From Alphaproteobacteria bacterium (GTDB lineage Bacteria > Pseudomonadota > Alphaproteobacteria > Caulobacterales > Caulobacteraceae), in the NCBI GenBank assembly GCA_025359785.1, contig JANYET010000050.1:1-64000 (forward strand): a stretch of 64,000 nt of DNA, given 5' to 3'. Positions 25,716 to 35,159 of this stretch are shown here, in pieces (positions within the stretch are counted from its first letter, which is position 1; every line of letters starts with the position of its first letter). The position numbers and the translations under genes are program-made. Under the pieces are notes generated by a model. That model was not told the DNA's origin. It saw only the letters and a program-made list of their open reading frames with translations, and made no database searches.

Positions 25716-26159
25716 TCAGCTCCCACGCCCGTTGAAATGATTGGAATCTTGGTCGATCAGGCGGCCGGCGACGGCCATGATCTGCGACATGCGGAAGGGC
25801 TTGGCCAGGACCTCGTCGGCCCCCAGATGCTTGGCCCAGCTCAGGTAGTCGCGTCGCCCGCCCGGACCGGCGCCGGAGATGGCGATAATCTTCGGGGACC
25901 GCGGCCGGCGCTTGATCTGCAGGATCGCGCCGATCCCTTCCATCTCCGGCATGACGATGTCGGTGACGACCAGGTCGGGCCTGTAGGCGTCGAGCAGGCG
26001 AAGGCCCTTGCGGCCGTTTTCGGCGGTGAGGGTGATGTAACCCGCGGCCAGGAACGCGTGGTCCATCAGGCCCAGCAGCGCCGCGTCGTCGTCGATCAGC
26101 AGAACCCGGCCGCGGGCGCCCGGATCGGGCTCTGAACTGACGAGGCGAAGCGCGGACAT
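25716..26159 (-). CDS. Single-domain response regulator (receiver only)
   Basis: A 147-residue receiver with no output domain. Acidic pocket [11 protein letters not shown], phosphoryl Asp67 in [12 protein letters not shown], Thr/Ser position in AISGAGPGG, and Lys in VLAKPFRM. The short N-terminal extension (about 17 residues) is not conserved. It is the first gene of a two-gene operon with the CtrA paralogue. Such receivers act like DivK or CpdR, as phosphate relays or allosteric partners of kinases. An inverted pair of TTAACCAT sites sits just upstream. Confidence 0.85.
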   Translation of the reverse strand: MSALRLVSSEPDPGARGRVLLIDDDAALLGLMDHAFLAAGYITLTAENGRKGLRLLDAYRPDLVVTDIVMPEMEGIGAILQIKRRPRSPKIIAISGAGPGGRRDYLSWAKHLGADEVLAKPFRMSQIMAVAGRLIDQDSNHFNGRGS

Positions 26160-26185
26160 CGGGCGGCGAACTCAGCAATTGACTT

Positions 26186-26206
26186 ATGGTTAACAGTTTT
26201 AACCAT
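26186..26206 (-). promoter_or_regulatory. Inverted pair of TTAACCAT half-sites (CtrA-type operator)
   Basis: ATGGTTAA, then CAGTT, then TTAACCAT: an 8-base perfect inverted repeat with a 5-base gap, 27 bases before the receiver/CtrA-paralogue operon. TTAACCAT is a known CtrA-recognised 8-mer in Caulobacter. Its symmetric arrangement here differs from the usual direct TTAA-N7-TTAA box. Position suggests autoregulation by the paralogue or control by CtrA. Confidence 0.65.
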
Positions 26207-26236
26207 GCTGATTCGTGGACCGCACCCTGAGGCGAC

Positions 26237-26244
26237 TACCTAGG
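26237..26244 (-). promoter_or_regulatory. TACCTAGG motif upstream of the CtrA-paralogue operon
   Basis: ACTACCTAGGGATATTCCCG contains the TACCTAGG core seen in front of the soluble kinase (24025-24034) and a GGGATATTCCC palindrome directly after it. It lies about 80 bases before the receiver gene, beyond the TTAACCAT pair. Tentative. Confidence 0.35.
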
Positions 26245-26323
26245 GATATTCCCGTAGGGGTAGAGTGGGCCGCCTGCTCTCCTGCGTATTGCCAGGCTCG
26301 GGGCGAGGTTTTCCGTCGGGATT

Positions 26324-26491
26324 TCAAGCCCTTTCGCGCCAGATGGCCAGGGCGAGGCGCGGCCGCGCGAGGAACAGCGCGCCCCAGACCAGCAACACCC
26401 CCAGGTAGCGCAGACCTCCGGCGCCCAGGCGGCGGCGGCGCGGACGGATTTCGGTCTCGTAGAGATTGGCGTAGTCGGCGATGACACTCAT
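26324..26491 (-). CDS. Small membrane protein, 55 residues
   Basis: A short gene: ATG at 26491, stop TGA at 26324-26326. It begins MSVIADYANLYETEIRPRRR, continues with an Arg-rich patch, and has one hydrophobic segment (about residues 29-42, YLGVLLVWGALFLA) followed by a second amphipathic stretch ending in WRERA. GGAG (in GAGGAGACCGCC) precedes the start at good spacing. It begins 29 bases after the WYL regulator gene on the same strand, so the two are probably cotranscribed. Function unknown; codon use (third-position G/C) fits a real gene. Confidence 0.6.
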   Translation of the reverse strand: MSVIADYANLYETEIRPRRRRLGAGGLRYLGVLLVWGALFLARPRLALAIWRERA

Positions 26492-26520
26492 GGCGGTCTC
26501 CTCGTTCGATGAGGAAAGGC

Positions 26521-27516
26521 CTAAGACTCCGCTGCGACAGTTTCGGACGCATGGGTGCGGCGGGCGATATCGATCTGCGCGATCAGCACCTGCTTGAGCG
26601 CCGCCGGCGCGAGCACCTCGACCTTGTCGCCCCAGGTGAACAGATGCCAGGCCAGTTCGAGCATGCCGCTGGCCCGGAAACGGACGATCACCGCGCCATC
26701 GGCTTGCGGCTCCACGACCTGGTTGGCGTGGAAGCGCCAGCGGAGCGCGTCTGAGGCGCCGGCCGGGGTCACCCGCAGCACCACGTCCTCGGTGTCGTCC
26801 TGATAGATGCCGAAGCTCTCGTCGGCATAGGCCTGCAGCGAAAAGCCGTCCGGGCGACTGGCGGCGCGGTCGGACACCGCGATGTCGCCGATCCGGTCGA
26901 GCCGCCAGTTGCGCGGCCCCTGCCCTTCGTCAGCCACCAGATAGTTCGACCGCCCGAACAACACCCCGAACGGCGTGACGTCGCGCATCCGGCCCGGCGT
27001 CGCCCCGCCCTGATAGCGGAACCGCAAGGCCTTGAGCGACAACAGCGCCTCGCGCACAGCCGCCAGCACCGCCTGGTCCTCGAACGGGCGCGGACCCGCC
27101 TGGACGGCGATGGTCTCGGCCTGCAGCAAGGCTTCCAGGTCCGGCGCGAGCTTGCGCCGCGCCGCCGCGCGCGTCGCCGACAGCACCTTGGTCTCCAGCG
27201 ACCGCAGCGCGCCGGCCCGCGCCCCGGCCCCCTGCTGGGCGAACAGCTCGGCCGCCGCCGCCAGCGCCGCCAGCTCCTCGGCCGTCGGCGCCTGGAAGAG
27301 GCCGTCCAGCCCGGCCGGAATACGGAACCGCCGGGTGGGCGGATCGTCCACCTCCTCCAGCTGCGGAAACAGGTCGCGCACCGCGTCGCGCATCCGCTCG
27401 GCGGTGCGCCGCCCGACGGCCATCCGCTCGGCCATTTCGTCGAGGGTCAGGCCCTCGGCGGTGCTGGCCAGCATCCGCGCCAGGTCCAGCAGCCGACCGG
27501 CTTTTTCGTGTCGCAT
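26521..27516 (-). CDS. WYL-domain transcriptional regulator
   Basis: A 331-residue regulator. The N-terminal winged helix (residues 5-60, RLLDLARMLASTAEGLTLDEM and MAVGRRTAERMRDAVRDLFP) is DeoR-like. The middle is helical (about 75-150). A WYL domain (about 155-240) has ALRFRYQGG, FGVLFGRSNYLVAD and NWRLDRIGDIAV, and a WCX domain follows to the end. WYL proteins sense nucleotide or nucleic-acid ligands and control DNA-damage, stress or defence genes. Here the only obvious partner is the small membrane protein downstream. No operator was recognised. Confidence 0.88.
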   Translation of the reverse strand: MRHEKAGRLLDLARMLASTAEGLTLDEMAERMAVGRRTAERMRDAVRDLFPQLEEVDDPPTRRFRIPAGLDGLFQAPTAEELAALAAAAELFAQQGAGARAGALRSLETKVLSATRAAARRKLAPDLEALLQAETIAVQAGPRPFEDQAVLAAVREALLSLKALRFRYQGGATPGRMRDVTPFGVLFGRSNYLVADEGQGPRNWRLDRIGDIAVSDRAASRPDGFSLQAYADESFGIYQDDTEDVVLRVTPAGASDALRWRFHANQVVEPQADGAVIVRFRASGMLELAWHLFTWGDKVEVLAPAALKQVLIAQIDIARRTHASETVAAES

Positions 27517-27591
27517 CAGAGCTACGTCCGATTCTGTCGTTGCAGCCGATCAGACCTGAACGCGTTGAAACCCGCAACGGAGCTTCAGACG

Positions 27592-27876
27592 ATGGCTTAC
27601 CGCACCTTTCGCCCCCGCCAGCCCGCCCCGGCCATAGACATGGCCGCGTTCGAGCGCCCCGCCCTGCCCGGCTCGGTGGTCGACGCCGTGCTGCGCTACC
27701 ACGACGAGGTCCAGGACCAGGGCTCCGGCGCCCGCCTGCTGCGCCTCAGCGCCAAACGCCTGCGCGCGCCAGAGGTAAAGAAGGCGCTCGGCAAGCTCGC
27801 CCGCCGCGCCGCCGGCGTCGCCGTCCTGTGGAACGAGGACGAGAGCCAGATTATCCGGGTGCTGGAGGCGGCTTAG
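27592..27876 (+). CDS. Small basic protein, function unknown
   Basis: A 94-residue protein without signal or membrane segment. It opens with a basic/proline segment (MAYRTFRPRQPAPAIDM), then helical stretches (GSVVDAVLRYHDEVQDQGSG and LRLSAKRLRAPEVKKALGKL). I do not recognise a family. GGAG at 27579-27582 and the ATG at 27592 support the start. It is divergent from the WYL regulator, and its stop codon lies inside the first of two palindromic elements. Confidence 0.55.
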   Translation: MAYRTFRPRQPAPAIDMAAFERPALPGSVVDAVLRYHDEVQDQGSGARLLRLSAKRLRAPEVKKALGKLARRAAGVAVLWNEDESQIIRVLEAA

Positions 27877-27945
27877 TGTCCCGAGTCCGAAGTTCGCAAG
27901 CGTTTGAGGCGGGCTTTGGCGAACTTCGGAATCGATGAGGACACT
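27875..27945. repeat. Palindromic element 1 of a tandem pair
   Basis: Arms AGTGTCC...GAGTCCGAAGTTCGC (27875-27897) and GCGAACTTCGGA...GGACACT (27919-27945) form a long imperfect hairpin. The stop codon of the preceding gene lies at its left edge. The core GAAGTTCGC/GCGAACTTC is shared with element 2. Confidence 0.75.
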
Positions 27946-27960
27946 AGCAAGCGTATGTTT

Positions 27961-28038
27961 CTAGTGTGCTTTCTTGGTTCTGAAGTTCGCTCAGCGCCCG
28001 ATCCAACACGCGGGCGAACTTCAGAACCAGCACACTAG
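27961..28038. repeat. Palindromic element 2 of a tandem pair
   Basis: Arms CTAGTGTGCT and GGTTCTGAAGTTCGC (27961-27990) pair with GCGAACTTCAGAACC and AGCACACTAG (28014-28038). The outer 10 and inner 15 bases pair perfectly. The stop codon of the DUF6285 gene (minus strand) lies in the right arm. Confidence 0.8.
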
Positions 28039-28388
28039 CCCTCGTGACGATAGTTCGGCTGGTCGATGGCGATCTGTTCGAGCGTGTTGGCCTTCAGCGC
28101 GGCGAGCAGGCCCGGCGTCTCCAGCGTCATCGACCCGGATCGCAGGCGCTCGCAGAGTTCGTGGTTGAGGTCGACGAAGCTGCCCCGATGGTCCAGCAGC
28201 ACCACGAACCGTTCGGTGGCCGCCGCCTCGGCCGCGGGGCCCAACTGCAATTCCCGCGAGATCGCCCCCAGCGCATTGGCCGCAACCCGGGCCAGGAAGC
28301 CGTTACGCGGATCGAGGGATGGCCGGATGCTATCGATCCAGCGGGCGACCGCCTCGGCCAGCTCATCAGCCTTCGGATGGGTGATCAC
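28035..28388 (-). CDS. DUF6285 family protein
   Basis: A 117-residue protein, all helical, with the family segments ARVAANALGAISRELQLGP and the surrounding acidic helices. It starts at a GTG that overlaps the stop of the phosphotransferase gene by four bases (GTGA), so the two are translationally coupled. Proteins of this kind are usually found beside an APH-type phosphotransferase and an acyl-CoA dehydrogenase, exactly as here. Molecular role unknown; an accessory function for the phosphotransferase is inferred from this constant pairing. Confidence 0.7.
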   Translation of the reverse strand: MITHPKADELAEAVARWIDSIRPSLDPRNGFLARVAANALGAISRELQLGPAAEAAATERFVVLLDHRGSFVDLNHELCERLRSGSMTLETPGLLAALKANTLEQIAIDQPNYRHEG

Positions 28389-29380
28389 AGGCCTTGCTCC
28401 AGCAACTGCACCAGGTCGATTTCGGTCTCCGACACGCGGCGCCCGATCATCGGCCGCTCGACCGAGGCCTCCAGCCCGCCGGCCCAGCTCTGGTACATCA
28501 TCAGGCACATGACGCCCCACTTAAGCGACCCCAACGCCTGCCAGGTCCGCACGCGGCTCAACGGCACGGGCTTGCCGCCGGCGGCCGCGTAGCCCTCAAG
28601 CAGGTCGGCATAGTCGCCGAAGCCGCCCACCGGCCGGTCGGGCCGGCCGAACCGCCAGGAATTGACGCAGAGCCACGACAGGTCCTCGGCCGGATCGCCG
28701 ATATGCGACAGCTCCCAGTCGAGCACGGCGGAGACGCCCACTTTCGGGTCGATCATCAGATTGCCGTTGCGGAAGTCGCCGTGCAGCAGCACCGGCTCAA
28801 CCGGCTCCGGCGCGTTGCGTTTGAGATGTTGGAAGGCCAGTTCCAGCACCGGGCGCTCCGCCCCCGACGCGCGGTAGATTTCCTCATAGCGATCGAGCTC
28901 GGCCAGGAAGTCGGCGGTCTTCAAGCCGGCCGCGGCCGGCGGCGGCGTCGCGTGGATCACCGCCAGGATCTCGCCGCACTGGCGCGCAAGCCCCGGCCGG
29001 ATGGCGTCGAACCGGGGGTCGGCGACGATTTTGCGGCCCAGGGTCTCGCCGGCCACCCGCGCGGTGACGTGCGCCTCGCCCAGGCCATCGGCGTCGTCGC
29101 AGAGATGCACCAGCGGCGCGGCCGGCGCGCCGCCCTCGCGCACCGCGCGGATCAAGGCGGCTTCCGCCCCCAGGCTCACCGAACGCGCCGTCTCCGGATC
29201 GAAGGGAACCGAGCGGCGGCGCAGGATCAGATCGCGCCGCTGGCCGCCGGCTTCCACCGAAAACGCCCAGGTCTCCATGCTCGCCCCGCCCGACAACCGT
29301 TCGGCGGCGGCCAGCACGGCGTCCTGCCCGCCCAGGCGGCGCGCCAGCTTGGGCAGCACGGCCAGCACATCGACGCTCAT
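28385..29380 (-). CDS. APH/ACAD10-type phosphotransferase
   Basis: A 331-residue kinase-like enzyme of the aminoglycoside phosphotransferase fold, in the branch linked to acyl-CoA metabolism (ACAD10/11 N-terminal kinases). The catalytic loop is VLLHGDFRNGNLMID, and the metal-binding segment is VLDWELSHIGDPAEDLSWLC. The glycine-rich start region (RLSGGASMETWAFSV) is present. In ACAD10/11 systems the kinase phosphorylates 4-hydroxyacyl-CoAs so a dehydrogenase partner can degrade them. An acyl-CoA dehydrogenase gene lies divergently next to it. Drug resistance is unlikely. Its start codon is preceded by a 17-base tandem repeat. Confidence 0.85.
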   Translation of the reverse strand: MSVDVLAVLPKLARRLGGQDAVLAAAERLSGGASMETWAFSVEAGGQRRDLILRRRSVPFDPETARSVSLGAEAALIRAVREGGAPAAPLVHLCDDADGLGEAHVTARVAGETLGRKIVADPRFDAIRPGLARQCGEILAVIHATPPPAAAGLKTADFLAELDRYEEIYRASGAERPVLELAFQHLKRNAPEPVEPVLLHGDFRNGNLMIDPKVGVSAVLDWELSHIGDPAEDLSWLCVNSWRFGRPDRPVGGFGDYADLLEGYAAAGGKPVPLSRVRTWQALGSLKWGVMCLMMYQSWAGGLEASVERPMIGRRVSETEIDLVQLLEQGL

Positions 29381-29382
29381 GG

Positions 29383-29450
29383 CCCCGCCCTCTTCATGAC
29401 CCCGTTCTCTTCATGACCCCGTCTTCTTCATGACCCCGTCTTCTTCATGA
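29383..29450. repeat. Four tandem 17-base repeats at the phosphotransferase start
   Basis: Units at 29383-29399, 29400-29416, 29417-29433 and 29434-29450; the last two are identical (CCCCGTCTTCTTCATGA), and the first two differ from them by two bases each. On the minus strand each unit provides a GA-rich stretch, GGGG and an ATG, so the array repeats a ribosome-site-like sequence directly before the true start codon at 29380. Confidence 0.85.
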
Positions 29451-29563
29451 CCTTGGGGAATTCCTTGTTTGGTCTAGGCTGGCGATCAGGCGGACATTCC
29501 GACGGCTTGTAAATGCCCTCGGCTCACGAGTACGCCCAAGAAAACCTATTAGGGAACGCCGCC

Positions 29564-30868
29564 ATGGACTTCGACCTGCCCGCTGACCTCGTGGCCTATC
29601 TGGCCGAGCTCGACGCCTTCATCGAGGCCGAGATCAAGCCGCTCGAGCAGCAGGACGACAATATCAAATACTTCGACCACCGGCGCGAGTACGAGCGCAC
29701 GGACTGGGAGGCCGGCGGCCTGCCGAAGAAGGAATGGGAAGCGCTGCTGGGCGAGGCGCGGCGCCGGGCCGACAAGGCCGGCCACCTGCGCTTCGGCTGG
29801 CCCAAGGAGCTGGGCGGCAAGGGCGGCACCCAACTGGAGCTGGCGGTGATCCGCGAGCACCTCGCCGCCAAGGGGCTCGGCCTGCACAACGACCTGCAGA
29901 ACGAACACTCGATCGTCGGCAACAACCCCTTCATCCTGATGTTCAAGGAGTTCGCCACCAACGCCCAGTACGACCGCGACGCCGAAAAGCTGCTGGCCGG
30001 CCAGCTGCGCACCGGCTTCGGACTCACCGAACCCGAGCACGGGTCCGACGCCACCTTCATGGACACCACCGCCGTGCGCCAGGACCAGGACGGCCAGCCG
30101 GGCTGGCTGATCCGCGGCGAAAAGATGTGGACCACGGGCATGCACGTGGCGACCCACGTGATGGTCTTCGCGCGCACCTCCGGCAAGGACGGCGACGCCG
30201 CCGGCATCACCTGCTTCATCGTCCCGGCCAACACGCCCGGGGTGAAGATCGAGGAGTACCTCTGGACCTTCAACATGCCCACCGACCACCCGCGGGTGAG
30301 CTTCACCGACGTGTGGATTCCAGAGGACAGCTACTGGGGCCAGATCGACCAGGGCCTGCGGTTGGGCCAGAGTTTCGTGCACCAGAACCGCATCCGTCAG
30401 GCGGCATCGTCGCTGGGGGCCGCGGTCTACTGCATCGAGGAGAGCGTGAAATACGCCCGCGCGCGCAAACCCTTCGGCAAGGCGCTGGCCGAGAACCAGG
30501 CCATCCAGTGGCCCCTGGTCGAGCTCTCCACCCAGGCGGAAATGCTGCGCCTGCTGATCCGCAAGACCGCCTGGCAGATGGACCGGATGGAGCACAAGGA
30601 GATCGAGCGGCAAATCTCCGACAAGGTCTCGATGTGTAACTACTGGGCCAACCGCCTGGTCTGCGAGGCCGCCGACCGCGCCATGCAGGTGCACGGCGGC
30701 ATCGGCTATTCCCGCCACAAGCCCTTCGAGCACATCTACCGCCACCACCGCCGCTACCGGATCACCGAAGGCTCCGAGGAGATCCAGATCCGCAAGGTGG
30801 CGGCCTATCTGTTCGGCTATGCCGGGCCCAAACGCCGCGAGTTCGAGGCGCAGGGGATCAAGGCTTAG
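29564..30868 (+). CDS. Acyl-CoA dehydrogenase
   Basis: A 434-residue FAD enzyme that introduces a double bond next to the CoA thioester. Landmarks: GFGLTEPEHGSDATFMDTTA (FAD/substrate region), WLIRGEKMWTTGMHVATHVMVFART, RKPFGKALAENQAIQWPL and the C-terminal QVHGGIGYSRHKPFEHIYRH with ITEGSEEIQIRKVAAYL. Longer than short-chain ACADs at both ends. Start at the ATG at 29564, with AGGGA eight bases upstream; an earlier ATG at 29513 adds unrelated residues. Together with the divergent kinase/DUF6285 pair it likely forms a pathway for hydroxylated or unusual acyl-CoAs. Its stop overlaps the stop region of mpl. Confidence 0.93.
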   Translation: MDFDLPADLVAYLAELDAFIEAEIKPLEQQDDNIKYFDHRREYERTDWEAGGLPKKEWEALLGEARRRADKAGHLRFGWPKELGGKGGTQLELAVIREHLAAKGLGLHNDLQNEHSIVGNNPFILMFKEFATNAQYDRDAEKLLAGQLRTGFGLTEPEHGSDATFMDTTAVRQDQDGQPGWLIRGEKMWTTGMHVATHVMVFARTSGKDGDAAGITCFIVPANTPGVKIEEYLWTFNMPTDHPRVSFTDVWIPEDSYWGQIDQGLRLGQSFVHQNRIRQAASSLGAAVYCIEESVKYARARKPFGKALAENQAIQWPLVELSTQAEMLRLLIRKTAWQMDRMEHKEIERQISDKVSMCNYWANRLVCEAADRAMQVHGGIGYSRHKPFEHIYRHHRRYRITEGSEEIQIRKVAAYLFGYAGPKRREFEAQGIKA

Positions 30869-32274
30869 GCGGCCGCGTCGCCATAGAGAGCGTCGAACAC
30901 CGCCGGCAAGCTGTCCGGCAGGCCCAGCAGCGGGCCTGAGGAGAGCAGCAGGACAACCTCGTCGCCATTCAGGCCTGAGAGCGCGCGGGTGACCTCCTGG
31001 GCGTTCCGCGCGCCTTCGACGGGCACGCCGGTCGCCGCGGCGCGGGCGAGGATTTCGTCGAAGCTCGACTGGTGGTGGCTGTCGGCGCCATGCACCGGCG
31101 GCGGGACGATCAGCACGCGGGCCGCGCCCTCGAACACCGTGTCGTACCAGGACAGAGCGTCACGGCTGCGCCAGGAGAAGGTGTGCGGTTCGAACACCAC
31201 CGTCAGCGGCCGGTGTGGATAGTGCAGCAGCAACGCCTCGATCGCCGAGCGGGCTTTCTCGTAGGAGGAGCCGAACCCCTCGATCACCGGCACCGCGGAG
31301 CGCGTGGTCAGGCGGTCGAGCCGGCGCCGGATGCCGGAGAAGCTGGCCACGCCGGCCGCGAGCGCCGCCTCGCTGACCAGGCCGCGCTCCAGCAGATAGG
31401 CGCTGACGCCGACGATGTTCTCGATGTTGTGCTCGCCCAGCAGGGTGGTCGTCAGGGCCAGCGTCGCGCCGTCCGGCCGCATCAGGACAAACCGGGTCAC
31501 GTCGCCATAGACCACGCCCTGAGCCCACCAGCCGCCGCAAGGTTGGGTGTCATACCAGACCACCCGGCTTGCCGCCTCGCCCACGATGGCGCGGATGGAC
31601 GGGCCCTCGCGGGCCACCAGCAACCCGTCGGCGGGCAAAAGGCGCAACAAGTCGCGGAACGGCGCCTGGTAGTCGGCGAAGGTCGGGAAGGCGTTGACGT
31701 GGTCGTGGACCAGCGAGGTCAGCAGCACCTCGCGCGGATGATAGAGCACGAACTTCGAGCGCCGGTCGCTCGCCGAGACGATATATTCGTCGCCTTCCAG
31801 CACCACTTGCGACGCGGCGCCCCAGTGGCCGGTGGCGGGCAGCGACGGCGAGATCGCGCCCACCATCCAGCCTACATCCAAGCCCGCCTGCCGCAGCACA
31901 TGCGCCATCAGCGCGGTGCAGGTGGATTTGCCGAACGACCCGGCCACGACCGTGTTTTCGCGGCCCAGCGTCGCCTGGCCGACCATTTCCGGAAAGGTCG
32001 TGACGCGGACGCCGCGCGCGCGGGCCGCCGCCACCTCCGGATTGCCCTCCCCGCCCAGCTTGGCGCTGGTCCCCAGGACCAGGACGTCCAGATCGGCCGG
32101 CAGGTTTGCGGCGTCGAACACGCGATGGAACGGAAACCCCAGGCTCTCCACATAGGTCGACATCGGTGGAAAGACGTCTTCGTCGGAGCCCGAGACCTCG
32201 TGCCCCGCGCCGCGCATCATCAAGGCCGCGGCGCTCATGCCGGCGCCGGCGACGCCGGTGAAATGGATGCGCAT
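30865..32274 (-). CDS. mpl: UDP-N-acetylmuramate:L-alanyl-gamma-D-glutamyl-meso-diaminopimelate ligase
   Basis: Mpl recycles cell-wall tripeptide by joining it to UDP-MurNAc. The 469-residue Mur-ligase has the opening RIHFTGVAGAGMSAAALMMR (UDP-binding), an ATP loop GSFGKSTCTALMAHVL, the HDHVNAFP segment that follows the carbamylated-lysine region, LLGEHNIENIVGVSAYLLERG, and the C-terminal VVFEPHTFSWRS. Its ATP loop has Ser-Phe-Gly-Lys-Ser where most Mur ligases have Thr-His-Gly-Lys-Thr, a mild variation. The gene is single and convergent with the acyl-CoA dehydrogenase. Confidence 0.88.
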   Translation of the reverse strand: MRIHFTGVAGAGMSAAALMMRGAGHEVSGSDEDVFPPMSTYVESLGFPFHRVFDAANLPADLDVLVLGTSAKLGGEGNPEVAAARARGVRVTTFPEMVGQATLGRENTVVAGSFGKSTCTALMAHVLRQAGLDVGWMVGAISPSLPATGHWGAASQVVLEGDEYIVSASDRRSKFVLYHPREVLLTSLVHDHVNAFPTFADYQAPFRDLLRLLPADGLLVAREGPSIRAIVGEAASRVVWYDTQPCGGWWAQGVVYGDVTRFVLMRPDGATLALTTTLLGEHNIENIVGVSAYLLERGLVSEAALAAGVASFSGIRRRLDRLTTRSAVPVIEGFGSSYEKARSAIEALLLHYPHRPLTVVFEPHTFSWRSRDALSWYDTVFEGAARVLIVPPPVHGADSHHQSSFDEILARAAATGVPVEGARNAQEVTRALSGLNGDEVVLLLSSGPLLGLPDSLPAVFDALYGDAAA

Positions 32275-32384
32275 GAACGGCGCGTTCCTTCGACTCGCTA
32301 CGGGCCCCGGACGGCACGACTAGCCGATCCCGGCGGGCGCTCCAACGCGCATGGTTACACAGGCCTTACAAGGCGCAGGCAGCG

Positions 32385-32400
32385 TTAACCCGGCCTTAAC
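32385..32400 (+). promoter_or_regulatory. Perfect CtrA box TTAA-N7-TTAAC
   Basis: TTAACCCGGCCTTAAC matches the full CtrA consensus. It lies between mpl (divergent to its left, start 32274) and an intrinsic terminator at 32461, with no recognisable coding sequence to the right. It could serve mpl or, better placed, a short transcript reading right. Confidence 0.7.
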
Positions 32401-32404
32401 TATG

Positions 32405-32489
32405 CGAGTCCAACGTCCACGGGTCTTCCTTGAAGACACCCCACCATCACTGACTTTCATAGCCCGGCGCTCGCGCCGGGCTCTTTTTT
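32405..32489 (+). ncRNA. Candidate CtrA-controlled small RNA
   Basis: About 80-90 bases run from just after a perfect CtrA box to a strong intrinsic terminator (32461-32489). The open frame passing through here reads across the terminator and has no family resemblance. The 5' boundary is a guess. Alternatives: the terminator belongs to an unseen longer leader, or the CtrA box acts on mpl alone. Confidence 0.45.
32461..32489 (+). terminator. Intrinsic terminator
   Basis: Stem AGCCCGGCG / CGCCGGGCT with a 4-base loop, followed by CTTTTTT. It is the clearest Rho-independent terminator in the window, yet no coding sequence on the plus strand lies upstream. Confidence 0.85.
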
Positions 32490-32570
32490 CGAGTGCGGCG
32501 CTTCGCCGAGCCAACCCGGCTTGCGTGGGCGCGGCGGCCAACGTATACCCCCGCCCTCTCGACGGCCTGA

Positions 32571-35067
<2,497 letters not shown>

Positions 35068-35076
35068 GTGGGCGCA

Positions 35077-35107
35077 GGTCCTCCGCGCCGGCGGCGCGGG
35101 GGGCCTG
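35077..35107 (+). terminator. Possible katG terminator hairpin
   Basis: AGGTCCTCCGCGCC and GGCGCGGGGGGCCT form a long, near-perfect stem around GGC directly after katG. There is no T-run, so termination may need Rho, or this may only stabilise the mRNA end. Confidence 0.45.
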
Positions 35108-35159
35108 CCCCTACCTGCAGGCGGCCGAGTTTCCCGTCAGCCCGCGTCGCCTGACGAGC

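Noticed and set aside
28385..29380. Aminoglycoside resistance gene
   Set aside because: The fold is APH-like, but the sequence belongs to the branch paired with acyl-CoA dehydrogenases, and the neighbours fit that role.
29383..29450. Short CRISPR-like array
   Set aside because: The 17-base units follow one another with no spacers and no cas genes are near. This is a plain tandem repeat.
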